Positions 1 through 11,400 of a DNA stretch of 64,000 nt are shown here, piece after piece. Origin of the DNA: Apostichopus japonicus (Eukaryota > Echinodermata > Holothuroidea > Aspidochirotida > Stichopodidae); assembly GCF_037975245.1 (NCBI RefSeq), contig NC_092574.1, positions 10,185,713 through 10,249,712 of the forward strand, written 5' to 3'. How positions within the stretch are numbered: the first letter of the stretch is position 1; each line of letters starts with the position of its first letter. Below the pieces are notes generated by a model. That model was not told where the DNA came from. It ran no database searches and worked only from the letters and a program-made list of their open reading frames with translations. The translations under genes were made by a program, and so were the position numbers.

Positions 1-3000
1 GGGGCAAATGCGACCCATAGTGTTTCAAAGGGCCGCCTCCCGACCAAATATTGTGTGTGTTAAGCGGGTGTGATAGCTCTATACTCCACATGATATGATT
101 GATTTATTGTGTGATACGGAGTAATTTCGTGTGCTAGCAATTCATTGACAAAACTACGGGTGAGGTATAAGCATAACAACTCCCTAGTATAAGCCCAACA
201 GTTATCGATCGATATTTTTCCGGACACCGTGTCTCGAGTAACCGATACCCGGATTTTGCATAACCGAATGCAATATTTTTACGGGTCGTGAAGAGTAGCA
301 GATACAACAAGTAAGGATTAGTCTCAAAAAACAAAGTTACCTCTACGTTACATCAAACATGACATGAACCGTTAATATCGTTCTACCAATCTAAATCCCC
401 CACCACCCATTTCCTCTTAGAATGATTTTAGTCTGTGGTTTGCAAGGGATGATATTCTTTCGGCTCAGGATGAAAGAATTCGCCGAATCGTCCAAAGTGC
501 TATTCTGTGTTTATTCACCGGTGTGCCATCACTCGGTATGTAGATTATTGATGACCTAATTGATTAGTATCTATATATATATTGGCCTATACTAGTTCTG
601 CCTTCTAATTGGTCGGGCCATTCCCAAGGCACCCCCAACGTTGATCAGCAGGCATGCAGGCCATGCATGTTCTTCGTATATGTATTTGCTACATTTAATA
701 AAATCGACAATTAGTAGTAATTAGACAAGGTAGACAAAGAAAATAAATAATTAAGCAAGAGATAGTGGATCGGTAAAACGAAGAGGTTATGCTTGCCCAA
801 TGCTCGTCTGGCATGTACGTATAACCTGATTGTCAAATAATTTAGTTCATTTATTCAATTATTTTCAGAGACATCCATATCCGTTAACATCAGAATATTA
901 TATTCTTTTATGTAAGGAAATGATACAATTGTGCGTTGTCTTGGAACTCTCTGTCATTCTGTTTAAGTAGTGTAAATTTCCACATACAGATAAAGAGGAC
1001 AAAACACCTCTATCGCCTAACTGGAACATCTATTTGACTACAGCTGTTAGAATAATTTTAAAGTAGTGAGTTTCAAACGACTTAGTAACATAAATAGATA
1101 AGCATATGTCGCCCAGACTGTACGTTAATGACATATTGTGGTGTATATAATACCATCGGTCATGCGAGCTGAGTTGTTGGTGGAGTCTAAAAAGTTATAG
1201 ATTTTGCGTCCAGGTCGTTATAGTTAGGTTTATGCTTCAACGATTACTTTCATTGTGCCCACACGATTGTGATGAATTTCAATTGAAGCACACTTCTTTT
1301 TGATATAGCTCTCTCCATATATATATCTATAAACAAAAAACAACAACAAATAAAAAACCCAGTTATAATTCATCCTGTTTCATCACTGATACCATCAAGG
1401 GATTTCCACTGCTCCAAACATTTAAAGTTATACAGACACCTACCTCAGTGAGTATATAGCCAATTTGCTCCATATTCACTACACGTGTTGTGTGTGATAA
1501 TCTCATTCAAAATCCGTTGCAATTTTTCGAAAAGCTCGTTTTCGTTTCCAAGATAAACACATTTGAAATTTTGACAAATCTGGGAAACTCATTAAATATG
1601 TGCAAACGATGACATGGAGATGTTGCGTTCTTCACAATGTCTTATTTTACGTCTTAATAAGTTAACCCCTTAATTACAAGCCCACAAATATCATTTGCAT
1701 AATATGATGATCCTCTATTCAAAGAAGTCAATAAAACATTAAAAAAAAAAAAACATCGCAGACCAGTGTTCAGTGTCCTTGATACGAAGGTTGTAAAAAC
1801 AAAGGAATAACATAACAGAACGCTAGACAGTCACTCCCTTGTTACATCATCAATGTGCATATTTATATCTAATGATTATTCATAAATAAAACTAGAAATG
1901 AAGAAAAGACTTGTTAAATGGTCAGACTTGTTGATGGATTTTGATGGAGCAGCTATTTTCTTAATTTCTAATGCCTATTACTGTATTAGAGTTATAAGGA
2001 CAATTTTGTTCATCATGGTGTTCCGCGGAGACCTTTAACCTCAAAACTCATTATTATATATGTAATAGCTGCACATAAATGCTATAACGTGCGATATATA
2101 TGTGTTTTGATTCCTATATAGAATTCAACTTGACATGGTGTGGCTTACAGTAGAAATGGTGATCGTGCATTGGGATGACGGTACATGCAATCACAAGGCA
2201 GGCAACAGGCAATTGTAACGAATTAAAACCATGGCTCATTTCCTTTTCGGATTTGAACTTCCTACATTTTGATATAGGGCTGTATCAAGGTAATATTTAT
2301 TAACCGATCATCACACGTAGAAAGAAAGAGAGGTTTTCTAGTAATCTACCCCCCCCCCCCCCTCTGTAGTTCATCGGTGAAAGCAATTAAATTAAACCTT
2401 GATGAACGATGAGGAAGTATGATGTTATTACAATTTAACTTGATTTAACTTCTTTTGATGTATCAGTGGTACACGTAACATATGCAAGAATACTTGCAAC
2501 GGCATTGAACCAACGAATATAGATGTTTCCTACAGTCTGGTATACCAAATTGAAACAAGTGGAGACGTCCGTGCATGCAATATATATGTTTAGAATTGCT
2601 GGCTCAATCTTTAACAGTTTAAGGTCATTACATTACTTACCCTTTCAATAACTGAGGCTCATTAACCCTAGTGGCTGGACTACCGAGTCTAACTCACATA
2701 GATCTTTAGATCAGTTCCAGTGAGACTGTCAGATCAGGGAGTAGTTATGGACCATAACAACTCCCTTGGTCAGATGCAACACAAAAGTCAAAAGGAAACT
2801 ATACGACTTTTATAACTTCCCTCCAACGCTCTCAAACAACCATGTTTACAATGTATTTCAATATTTGCTATTAGGACTGATATATGTTGAATGTGGTGTT
2901 CTGTTCTGTAAATCAAGTTAAACAACATATTTTAGTTGTGTGATTAGGATTTGTAAAACAGTAGATTAATATCAAACTGGTGGTCTGCATTGGGGAGGCG

Positions 3001-4183
3001 ATGTCATGATAGATTTACGATAAAATACATTCTTAGAGATGTATAATATTTGTAATGTGATTATCATGAGTACCGGAATGTTACTCATTAGACTATGATA
3101 CATCAATACTTAAAGTCCGCTCCTCATGGTATCCCTTGAAGGTGAAAGCCAAATTCTTGTTACACAGTTGGAATATTATTGACAATTATGAGATCTTCTA
3201 GCATATTTGAAGGTGATACTGATGACCATTGTTAGCATTTTGTTTGTATACTGTAACAGGTTGATACCGGAAACATACCATAGTTCCACTTTACCAATGT
3301 TTGGCGTGTTCGTCTGTTTGTTACGATCTAATAACAGGTCGTGCACTATACTAGACGTAATTCCCGGCATCCTTTTTCATGTCACCGTCTGCAACCTTTC
3401 TATACGAGGAATACGGTATATTTCTTGTAGTAACAGGTATTAGACTGAATCCGGTTACAACATTATTGATGAGGTTTATGTTTGGAAGGTCGCCGGTTAA
3501 ACCTGGTCTATTGTTGTATTTCAATTGTCTATATAGTTCATGAAAATGTAATATGGCAAAACTTGGCAACTTGTACAAATGTTCGAATCCGCCGTATACA
3601 AGTTATAATTAGGGCATATCTGTTATATGCACTTAGCAACAATCGTTCCGTGTTAACAATCGCTATGGGAAAATGCATGCATGGTTAAACTAAAAACAGA
3701 GCCTGTCACTGCATGCATGCTAGGTTATTGGTTCAATGTGTTCGTATGAACGCTTACGCTATATGGAATTAAATATTCCTCTCCTCCTCGTCACCCACTA
3801 ACTCCCCTGTTGTCTCAGTGATAAAAAGTGTTTATTGCGTGTAATCAGATCTCTCAAACTGTCATCTGAGAAGAATAAAATGTTCCCAGATGCAACACCT
3901 TTTAACCTACTGCTTTAACGCGTTGAAATTCCAGCAAATTAAAGAGGTGCGACCTTGAAGATGATAGGGTGGGGGAGGGAAGGGCGTTGAAGGACACATA
4001 GCCTATATGCACACCCTTTCAACTTTGTCCTTACGTTCCTCCCTGTCTCCCAATCCCCTACGTTCGATTCCGCTCGCTACTATAATACTGCATGTAGTTT
4101 GACACAAATGGAAATGTGTGTCTTACAATGTATTTATACTTGTATTATTTATACTAATTTTCGTATTTTATTGTCACTATTGT

Positions 4184-4241
<58 letters not shown>

Positions 4242-7200
4242 CTGTATATATATACATATGCAGATATAGCAGCTCCCTGGTTTACTCCTGTCAATAAGAG
4301 AGATCATATAAAAAAAAGAGGCAAATAAACTGCGAGTTACTATAAAAGTATATAAAACTCTGTTGGCATTAAAAAATAAACTGAATAAAACTTTATCTAA
4401 AGGTTAACACCGTTGGGCAATGGTTTGTCCGAGTACTCATATGGTATATACCCAGTAACTTGTTAATGGGTAAATTAATCGACAAATAGCGCGTCAAATG
4501 ACAGCTTATTTGTCAACACGAGACCGCTATGCTAATATTTAAGCATACCTTATCTACCTGGCTGATCAAGACAAAATAGGAAGAGTTGCATTATTGGGTT
4601 AAAGGCAAATAAATAGTAACCGATAATCTGCCATGCAATCGTATATAGATGGACGTATAGATGACGTATATAGATGGACATGTGTATCAATGAATGACTG
4701 TCTGCCATTTATATCTGGCTGGATCACAACAGAGAATGAAGACGTGTTGGACAAATCTAACCGTATAACAGTTGTCACCGACTTTAGCGATCCCGCGTTA
4801 TTAGTCATTGTCGACTTTGCAATCCCCGGTCCCCCTCACAGTGTGGCCAGGTCGGTAAGAGTGACTCCATAATTTTCCGGCATTTCGGGAAATCAGAAAG
4901 TACCGTACCTTGCGTAATATGAGCTAAGTACGCGAAATATACCGTATATCTAAGATGTTTGCACAGCAATATAGTTTACAATTCATTTTTTTTTTATATA
5001 TTTGTTTTTATAGACGGTTAAAAATCATTTGCTGTCACTATCCGCAGGTTGAATTTCGCTTTTTGGTTTATTGAATTATTTTCTTCTTTTAGAAAGTACC
5101 CTCTTAGAAAACATGAGAGTCATCAACCGACTTGGTTGGACTGGCTAGTCAAGAATGTCTAGTACCATCAGGGCAGTGAATTGTTACATAACCCAGGGAA
5201 TTATGACATTCCTATCGCTTGCACTGCAGAAGCTCGCTTTAAAACAAAACTACATAACTTGCACAATCACAACAATGGTAAAAGACGAATTGTAGCTATA
5301 TGCATGGAGTCGGTGTCATGAAAATAATATCTCGGAGGGACGCAATTTCCTTAAATAGTTACATTACAGGACAATATTTTGTGTAAGTGACTCATACGTT
5401 AGCCTACATCATCATAACAATTTTGCCGGAGTTGAGAAAAAAGAAGAAAAAACCCTGATAGTGTCAAGTTAACACCTCCTTCTACCCGCATATAGCAACA
5501 ATTAACCTATAATTCCCCCCCCCCCCCCCCAACCTTTTCATGTTTGAATACATTTCCCACATACTGCCGCTATGGACTAAACCGTAACACATTAGACTGT
5601 CAACTTTAAAGTAACACCTCCTTTGGCAGACGTATGAACTCATTTATTTATGAGCTCGAAGTAAGCTGTGTTTTTGGATGAAGACTGAATAACATTGACG
5701 TAAGTATAGATAGCACGACATACCAAACTGCTGACTTGTATGCAGGGACAACAGAATGTAATAGAAGCTTAAAGTTATTAACCAATGCTATAAATGAAAC
5801 AAAGAGGATAGAAATCTACGGGTACCGTAGCCTAGTTGTTGTTGCAAATACCGAGTACGGTGTCCTAAAACATCGCCTCTCAATCCTCACAGATTATGCT
5901 CGTTTTAGGCTTTGCAATTTCACGAAAGTTATCAGACGGACATTCATGGTTAACAAAATGTATGTCGACAAGATGACTATACGGCGTCCTATAGAGTTCC
6001 TTGCACACGCAATCCACGCGAAACCTTGGAAATGCCCTCGAGACAGTAACTTGACGTGAAAAATACAATCACCTTCAACCTCAAGTGGCTTTGAATTCTA
6101 CCGCAAGTAGCACACGACTTAAGAGGTATTGTTATACTATTCGCCGGAGGCTAGGTTAAGTTTCATATGTAATTGACATAGTTATAGATATGTTCGAAAT
6201 AACCTTAACGGCTGGCAGCCGGCAGATACATGTTGTAGCCAGATACAAATCCTACAAAAGGACAACTCCCTGACTAGACTAATGAGCCTGCCGCATATCG
6301 CACTTTCATAGCTGCCATTTTGATTACTTCCCCGGACATTGAAGGAATTCGCATGATGCAGCAACAGAAAACGAAATGCAAGACAATTCGCATGCATGGA
6401 AATTCCCCAGACGTAACTTATATGCATATCCGTTTACTTGACAACAACTTTGTTTTTTAACGATTCCCAAATGGAAGAGTGAGTCTCTTGAGATGGCCGA
6501 TAGGAATCCGGGCTATTCTGTTGTTTATTATTTACATATCGCGAGGCTCACGTCAACGAGCTCAACAACATTATTCATCCATTAAGGTGCGGAATGAGCG
6601 GCTTTATAAATCGTTTCCTCTGCATATTCCTTACTGAATATATAGTTTCATTAGTTTTCTAGAAGAATTACTGTTACATTAGCCTAATTGTATCAAGTGT
6701 CAAAAGATTGTGAATTACCATCTACGTATGAACATATGTGCATTGATTAATGGAAGATCAGTGTTACACATTATCTTGCCATAAAACGCCTCCTGCATAC
6801 CCTAGATCACATATGGGCTATATACATATATATATATCAGCTTGTAGACATTACTACAAGTACAGATGGTTCACGAACCTTTAACTCGGAATCGTGCGTA
6901 TTATTTATTCCCTATTCCCGAAGGGACAGGTGATACCTCATTCGACGTGTGACACTAATAATCGCACGGTTATACAGTTTCAATGTAAGAGGACTGGGGT
7001 TGTGAGCTGTGGAGCAAGATGTTTGGTGTTTCCCACTCCCAGGCTCTATCTTGGGTAACTTTCTTGAAGTAGTTAGATTAGGACAGGTGGGTTTATATAC
7101 AATTTCGCACATACTATGTGTTGTTGCCGCATAACTCCAATGTTACATTTCATCATGGGACTTTTTGTTCTGTTATATTACCAACCTACTCACTTGCAAT

Positions 7201-7873
7201 TTGCGGACCATGCAGTTGAAGAATAGAAGTATTTTATATATTATATGGGTTAAGGCGGCTTGCGATGTTACGGAAGGGTAGCTTAATTAATTCATATTAA
7301 CGTAAGTCATAAAACAAATGTCTTAAAATGTTTGTACGTGCGTATATACATCGAGCATTGAACGTTCTTGAAAACCACAATTTCAGATATCCGTTTGAGA
7401 TAGTGATCATTATGAATGTGTACATTCCATGGAATTTACAGTTAGATACTATCAATGTTATACTAACCACGAAACGCACCTCTATATAATTATACATGCC
7501 AGGGGAGGATTATTTTTTTTGTTTGCACTGAATCTACACGACTCTTCACATATCAATGACATGTTATCTATTTCTCTTAGATTAAAAGATTCACAAACCC
7601 AACACACCGCGGATAGAAAAAATAAATACTATTTGGCCTCTATCTATAGCAATATCAATCCCTGCATGCCTTCCATGTCTTATATACAAACGAAAGCGTC
7701 ACGGCAAACATGAAAAATCGAAACATAATAGCTATATGTTGGAAGGATGTGTTTTGTTACCAGGACGTGTGTAGCCTTCAAACGAATTAAATTACATATA
7801 CATAGTCACACGGTTTGGGTTAATTCACAACTCTTCGCTAATTAGCAGCAGCCAGCTGGTGTTATTTGCCTAC
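1..7873. other. Gene-free left flank
   Basis: I recognise no coding exon or RNA gene here. Open frames are short (107 codons at most), have no conserved motifs and lie in AT-rich sequence. The stretch holds simple repeats: an A run near 1741, a 14-base C run at 2349-2362, an AT/GT microsatellite at 4188-4258 and a 16-base C run at 5515-5530. There is also an imperfect 29-bp palindrome near 2738-2766, built on GGGAGT(A/T)GTTATGG. Short or divergent exons of an undetected gene cannot be excluded. Confidence 0.6.
4188..4258. repeat. Compound AT/GT microsatellite
   Basis: About 16 TA/AT dinucleotides pass directly into about 11 GT units and then back to TA. It is a simple compound dinucleotide repeat with no coding content. 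Such tracts often vary in length between individuals. Confidence 0.95.
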
Positions 7874-8055
7874 TGCTAATACCACTCTCTATTCAGTTCT
7901 CCCATATCATGCTTCAAAGCACTCGTACTGGCAGTATCGACAGTTCTTAACCTTTATCTGATTCTAATGCTAATACCACTCCATACTGTCCTATCATATC
8001 ATGCTTCAAAGCACTCGTACTGGCAGTATGGACAGTTCCTAACCTTAATCTGATA
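7874..8055. repeat. Two-copy 94-bp tandem repeat
   Basis: A unit starting TGCTAATACCACTC at 7874 is repeated from 7968. Both copies share a long core running from ATCATGCTTCAAAGCACTCG through the GGCAGTAT and CAGTT blocks to ATCTGAT. They differ by scattered substitutions. The second copy ends about 110 bp before the left end of the CACTA transposon. It lies outside the inverted repeats, so it belongs to the host target region and not to the element. Confidence 0.9.
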
Positions 8056-8164
8056 GAAAGCATGATATTCATACTATTCATACTGCTAGTAACAGTGCTG
8101 TGAATCGGGACATGAAAAGTACAGTATATAATTATTTCTCCCAACTGGGTGCTGTATGTATATA

Positions 8165-8189
8165 CACTCTTAAAACGTTGGTTAAAAAA
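8165..8189 (+). repeat. Left terminal inverted repeat of CACTA element
   Basis: CACTCTTAAAAC is followed by GTTGGTTAAAAAA. The reverse complement of 19325-19350 gives the same sequence with one substitution at position 7 and one extra A before GTTGG. TA precedes it, as TA follows the right end. Confidence 0.88.
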
Positions 8190-8309
8190 AGAATGGTATA
8201 GGACCCCCGTGCACTTAATTGGTTAGTTTGTACCCTTAAGTTGGTTAACTGGCAGTATTTGGGCTATTCCAATAAGTATGTACATTTCACAGTCCGACGT
8301 TTAACCAAC
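8177..8309. promoter_or_regulatory. Left subterminal GTTGGTTAA cluster
   Basis: Exact copies of GTTGGTTAA occur at 8177-8185 and 8240-8248, and inverted (TTAACCAAC) at 8301-8309. A weaker ATTGGTTAG lies near 8218. CACTA elements typically carry many short subterminal motifs in both orientations, which the TnpA-type accessory protein binds. The cluster lies between the element end and the start codon of the SAM gene, so it may also affect that gene's promoter. The binding role is inference. Confidence 0.7.
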
Positions 8310-8472
8310 TTGTTTGTAACTTTACCGCTCACTGAGTAAAAAATTCGCGCGTACACATATATGTACACTGTACGTACATCAGCGCAGCGTCTATAACACA
8401 CACTACATAACACGTCATGCATAGTACGATCCCTAACGGGGTGGTTCAGTAATCAAGAATACAGCTAACGCC

Positions 8473-11400
8473 ATGGCAGATATCGAAGACAGTGCTGTCT
8501 TGAATTTCTTGAAAAAATACGAGATCGAGTCTCTACATGAAACTTTTATCGGTAAGTGTAGCTTAACATCGGTAAAAAGTTTAAACTTATGTGGGCACTG
8601 AGACCCCCAGTGACAGTATAACGTTAGGCTCAGAGGCCAACGTTAGGCTTATACTAGGCTAACGTTAATACTAGTACTATAATACTACTAGTATGCCTAA
8701 TACTATAGTAACACTAGTAATATTAGTAACAGTATACAGTTACTAAACTGCCACTGTGTTTAACACAGTGGTTTATTCGATGTTAAATGTTATGAATCTT
8801 TTTCGTGTTTTTCACCATATACTAGTGTTGTTCGTGTAATCGACATAGGCTAGGCCTAATTATTAATGTAAATGTGGTATCCTATTAAAGTCCAAATACA
8901 AAAACTTTGACCTGTCTATAGTATAGGTAGCCTAGCCTAGTGTATACACCTGTTTAATTATTTACACACTTATAGCAGTTAGGCTAAGGATAGATCAAAT
9001 GTGATGCCACAAACTTTTTTATTTTGATTTATATCATACATATTGTGGAGGATATTTATGAGAATTTTTGCATGATAACTCAACAAGGGAATGATTGATC
9101 ATAAACCTCATTGTTTTTGGAGTCATATCATGAATATTAATGAGGTCACAGGATCAAACATCAAAATTTTCAAATTGCAATAACTTGACAACCATTATTC
9201 ATTAAGTCAGAATTTCTTCATATTTCATATATAGTGATATTTGTAGATAGTGTGTGCATGCTGATGATTTATTCCTTTCTTATAACCCTCAGAGAATGGA
9301 ATTGACAAAACTGCACTTCTTTTGCTTAAAGAAGATGACATAAGGGATCTGATACCAAAGATTGGTGACAGACTAAAATTTCAGGCAGGTTGGAAGAAGG
9401 AGGTGAGTACTCCTGTATATCAGCAATGGATTTTACATGCTTTAAATGTCTTACAAGAACTGGAGGTGGAATCAAAGGCTTATTTTTCCATTTGAAGCAT
9501 AACCATGGAATTAACTCAAAAAACTCAAGTAAAATTATTTGTGGTCAAGCTGGTTGCACTGCACTCTTTTTTTCAACTGAAGGCTACAAATGGCATCTCA
9601 ACAGACACCACTTGGGTAATAAAGAACAAACTAATGACCAGGGGGACCAAGAGCCAGAAAGGAACAGTCCCATTCCAATGGAAGCAGATGCACATTATGA
9701 GGCAGAAGAAGATGATGAAGAATCAATGGAAAATGATATCAACATAGCTTAATCATATGCAATATTCACAGCCCGACTTAAGTCCTCACCTATTCCTTCA
9801 TCATTAGTGGGAAAAATTATTGTTGATGTACAAGACCTAATTGAAAATGTAGTTGATCATATTGAAATGGAAATTACTAGATTAATAAGTAACCAGCAGT
9901 CCACACTATTGAGAAAGGAAGAGGATAAGCAAGACTTTCACAATATTTTTTCCAATGCAAGGGAAGCTCCTTTCTCTGAAATGAGAACAGAATACCAACA
10001 GAGGAAACTTTTCAAGCAAATTGGTGCATATGTTGAACCTGAACAAAAACTTCTAGGCTACTGTTTCAAGTCTAAAATAAATAAAACAGGAGCTCCAATT
10101 CAAGAACAAGAGAAAGAGACATTTCAGTACATTCCTTTGGCAATTTCACTTAAAAAATTTCTGGAACAACCAGGAGTTATGAATGCAATATTTTCAGCTA
10201 AAGCATCTGCAGATCCAAATGTCCTGGTTACATATCGAGATGGCATTCTGTTCAAAAATAGGTATCAACAGCATGGTGAAGTGCCTCTTATACCCCTGCT
10301 GCTATACAATGATGACTTTGAGACTGCAAACCCTCTTGGTTCAAGGAAAGGAAAACATAAGATTTCAGCATTTTATACAAATGTGCTGTGTCTACCCAGG
10401 AGATATCAGGCCAGATTAAACAACATTCTTCTCACAGCTCTAATCACCTCATCTCTCATTACCAAATATGGAGTAGAAAGTGTTGTGAAAGTAATAAAAG
10501 AAGAAATTCAAATGTTATCGAATGCATGTCTGAATATAGAAGGGGATGATTTCAGTGGACTTGTTAGGCCGGTTTTGTTCCAAGTTGTTGGCGATAACTT
10601 GGGTATACATACCATGTTAGGCTATGTTCGTGGCTTTACAGCAAACTATTACTGTAGACTTTGCAAGGGGCATCGAAGTGTACTGCAAAAACAATTAGTT
10701 GAAAATGCCAGTCTACTTAGAACAGAAGAAAATTATGTTGCAGATTTACAACATGATGACCCTAGTGAGACAGGTATCAGATTTGCTACAATTCTAAATG
10801 ATCTGGGAGAGTTTCATGTAGTTGAAAACATAACTCTTGATGTTATGCATGACTTTTTGGAAGGAGTGATACCGTTAGAAATGTACTTAGTGTTAGACCA
10901 GCTGATTCAGGAAAAAAAGTTTACTTTGGAGGAACTTAATGGTAGAATTTCATGTTTTAATTATGGCTTCACTGACCAGTCAAATAAGCCTAGTCCTTTG
11001 AAACAATCATCTCTTTCAAACCCTGGAAAAGCAAGTGGACAAAGTGCTTCACAGATGATGTGCCTAGCTTTCAGTTTGCCCATAATGATTGGAGATAAAA
11101 TTGAAGAAGATTCTGATGCATGGGAGTTGTATCTGTTGTTGATTGATATTTTCAAGATAATAATGAGTCCCAGTTTGAGCCTCTCTGCAACATATGTTCT
11201 GAAAGCTTTGATCAGAGATCATCACCAACTATTTCTCCAATTGTTTCCAGATCGGAACCTTACTCCAAAACAGCATTTTCTTACACACTATCCAAGATCA
11301 TTGCGATTCCTTGGACCTTTGAATCAGTACACCTCAATGCGTTTTGAGGGAAAACACAAAACATTCCAAAAAATTTGCAAATTTGTCTTGTAATTTCCAG

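Noticed and set aside
4060-4080. GTTCGATTCC B-box-like sequence
   Set aside because: No A box at suitable spacing and no acceptor or T stem pairing.
5736-6059. 107-codon open frame on the plus strand
   Set aside because: No family resemblance, no splice context and no codon-use signal that I can see. The length is within chance for 64 kb.
9390-9425. Extending the transposase start upstream of 9426
   Set aside because: The frame is open upstream to 9369 but has no ATG there, so the first usable ATG is 9426.
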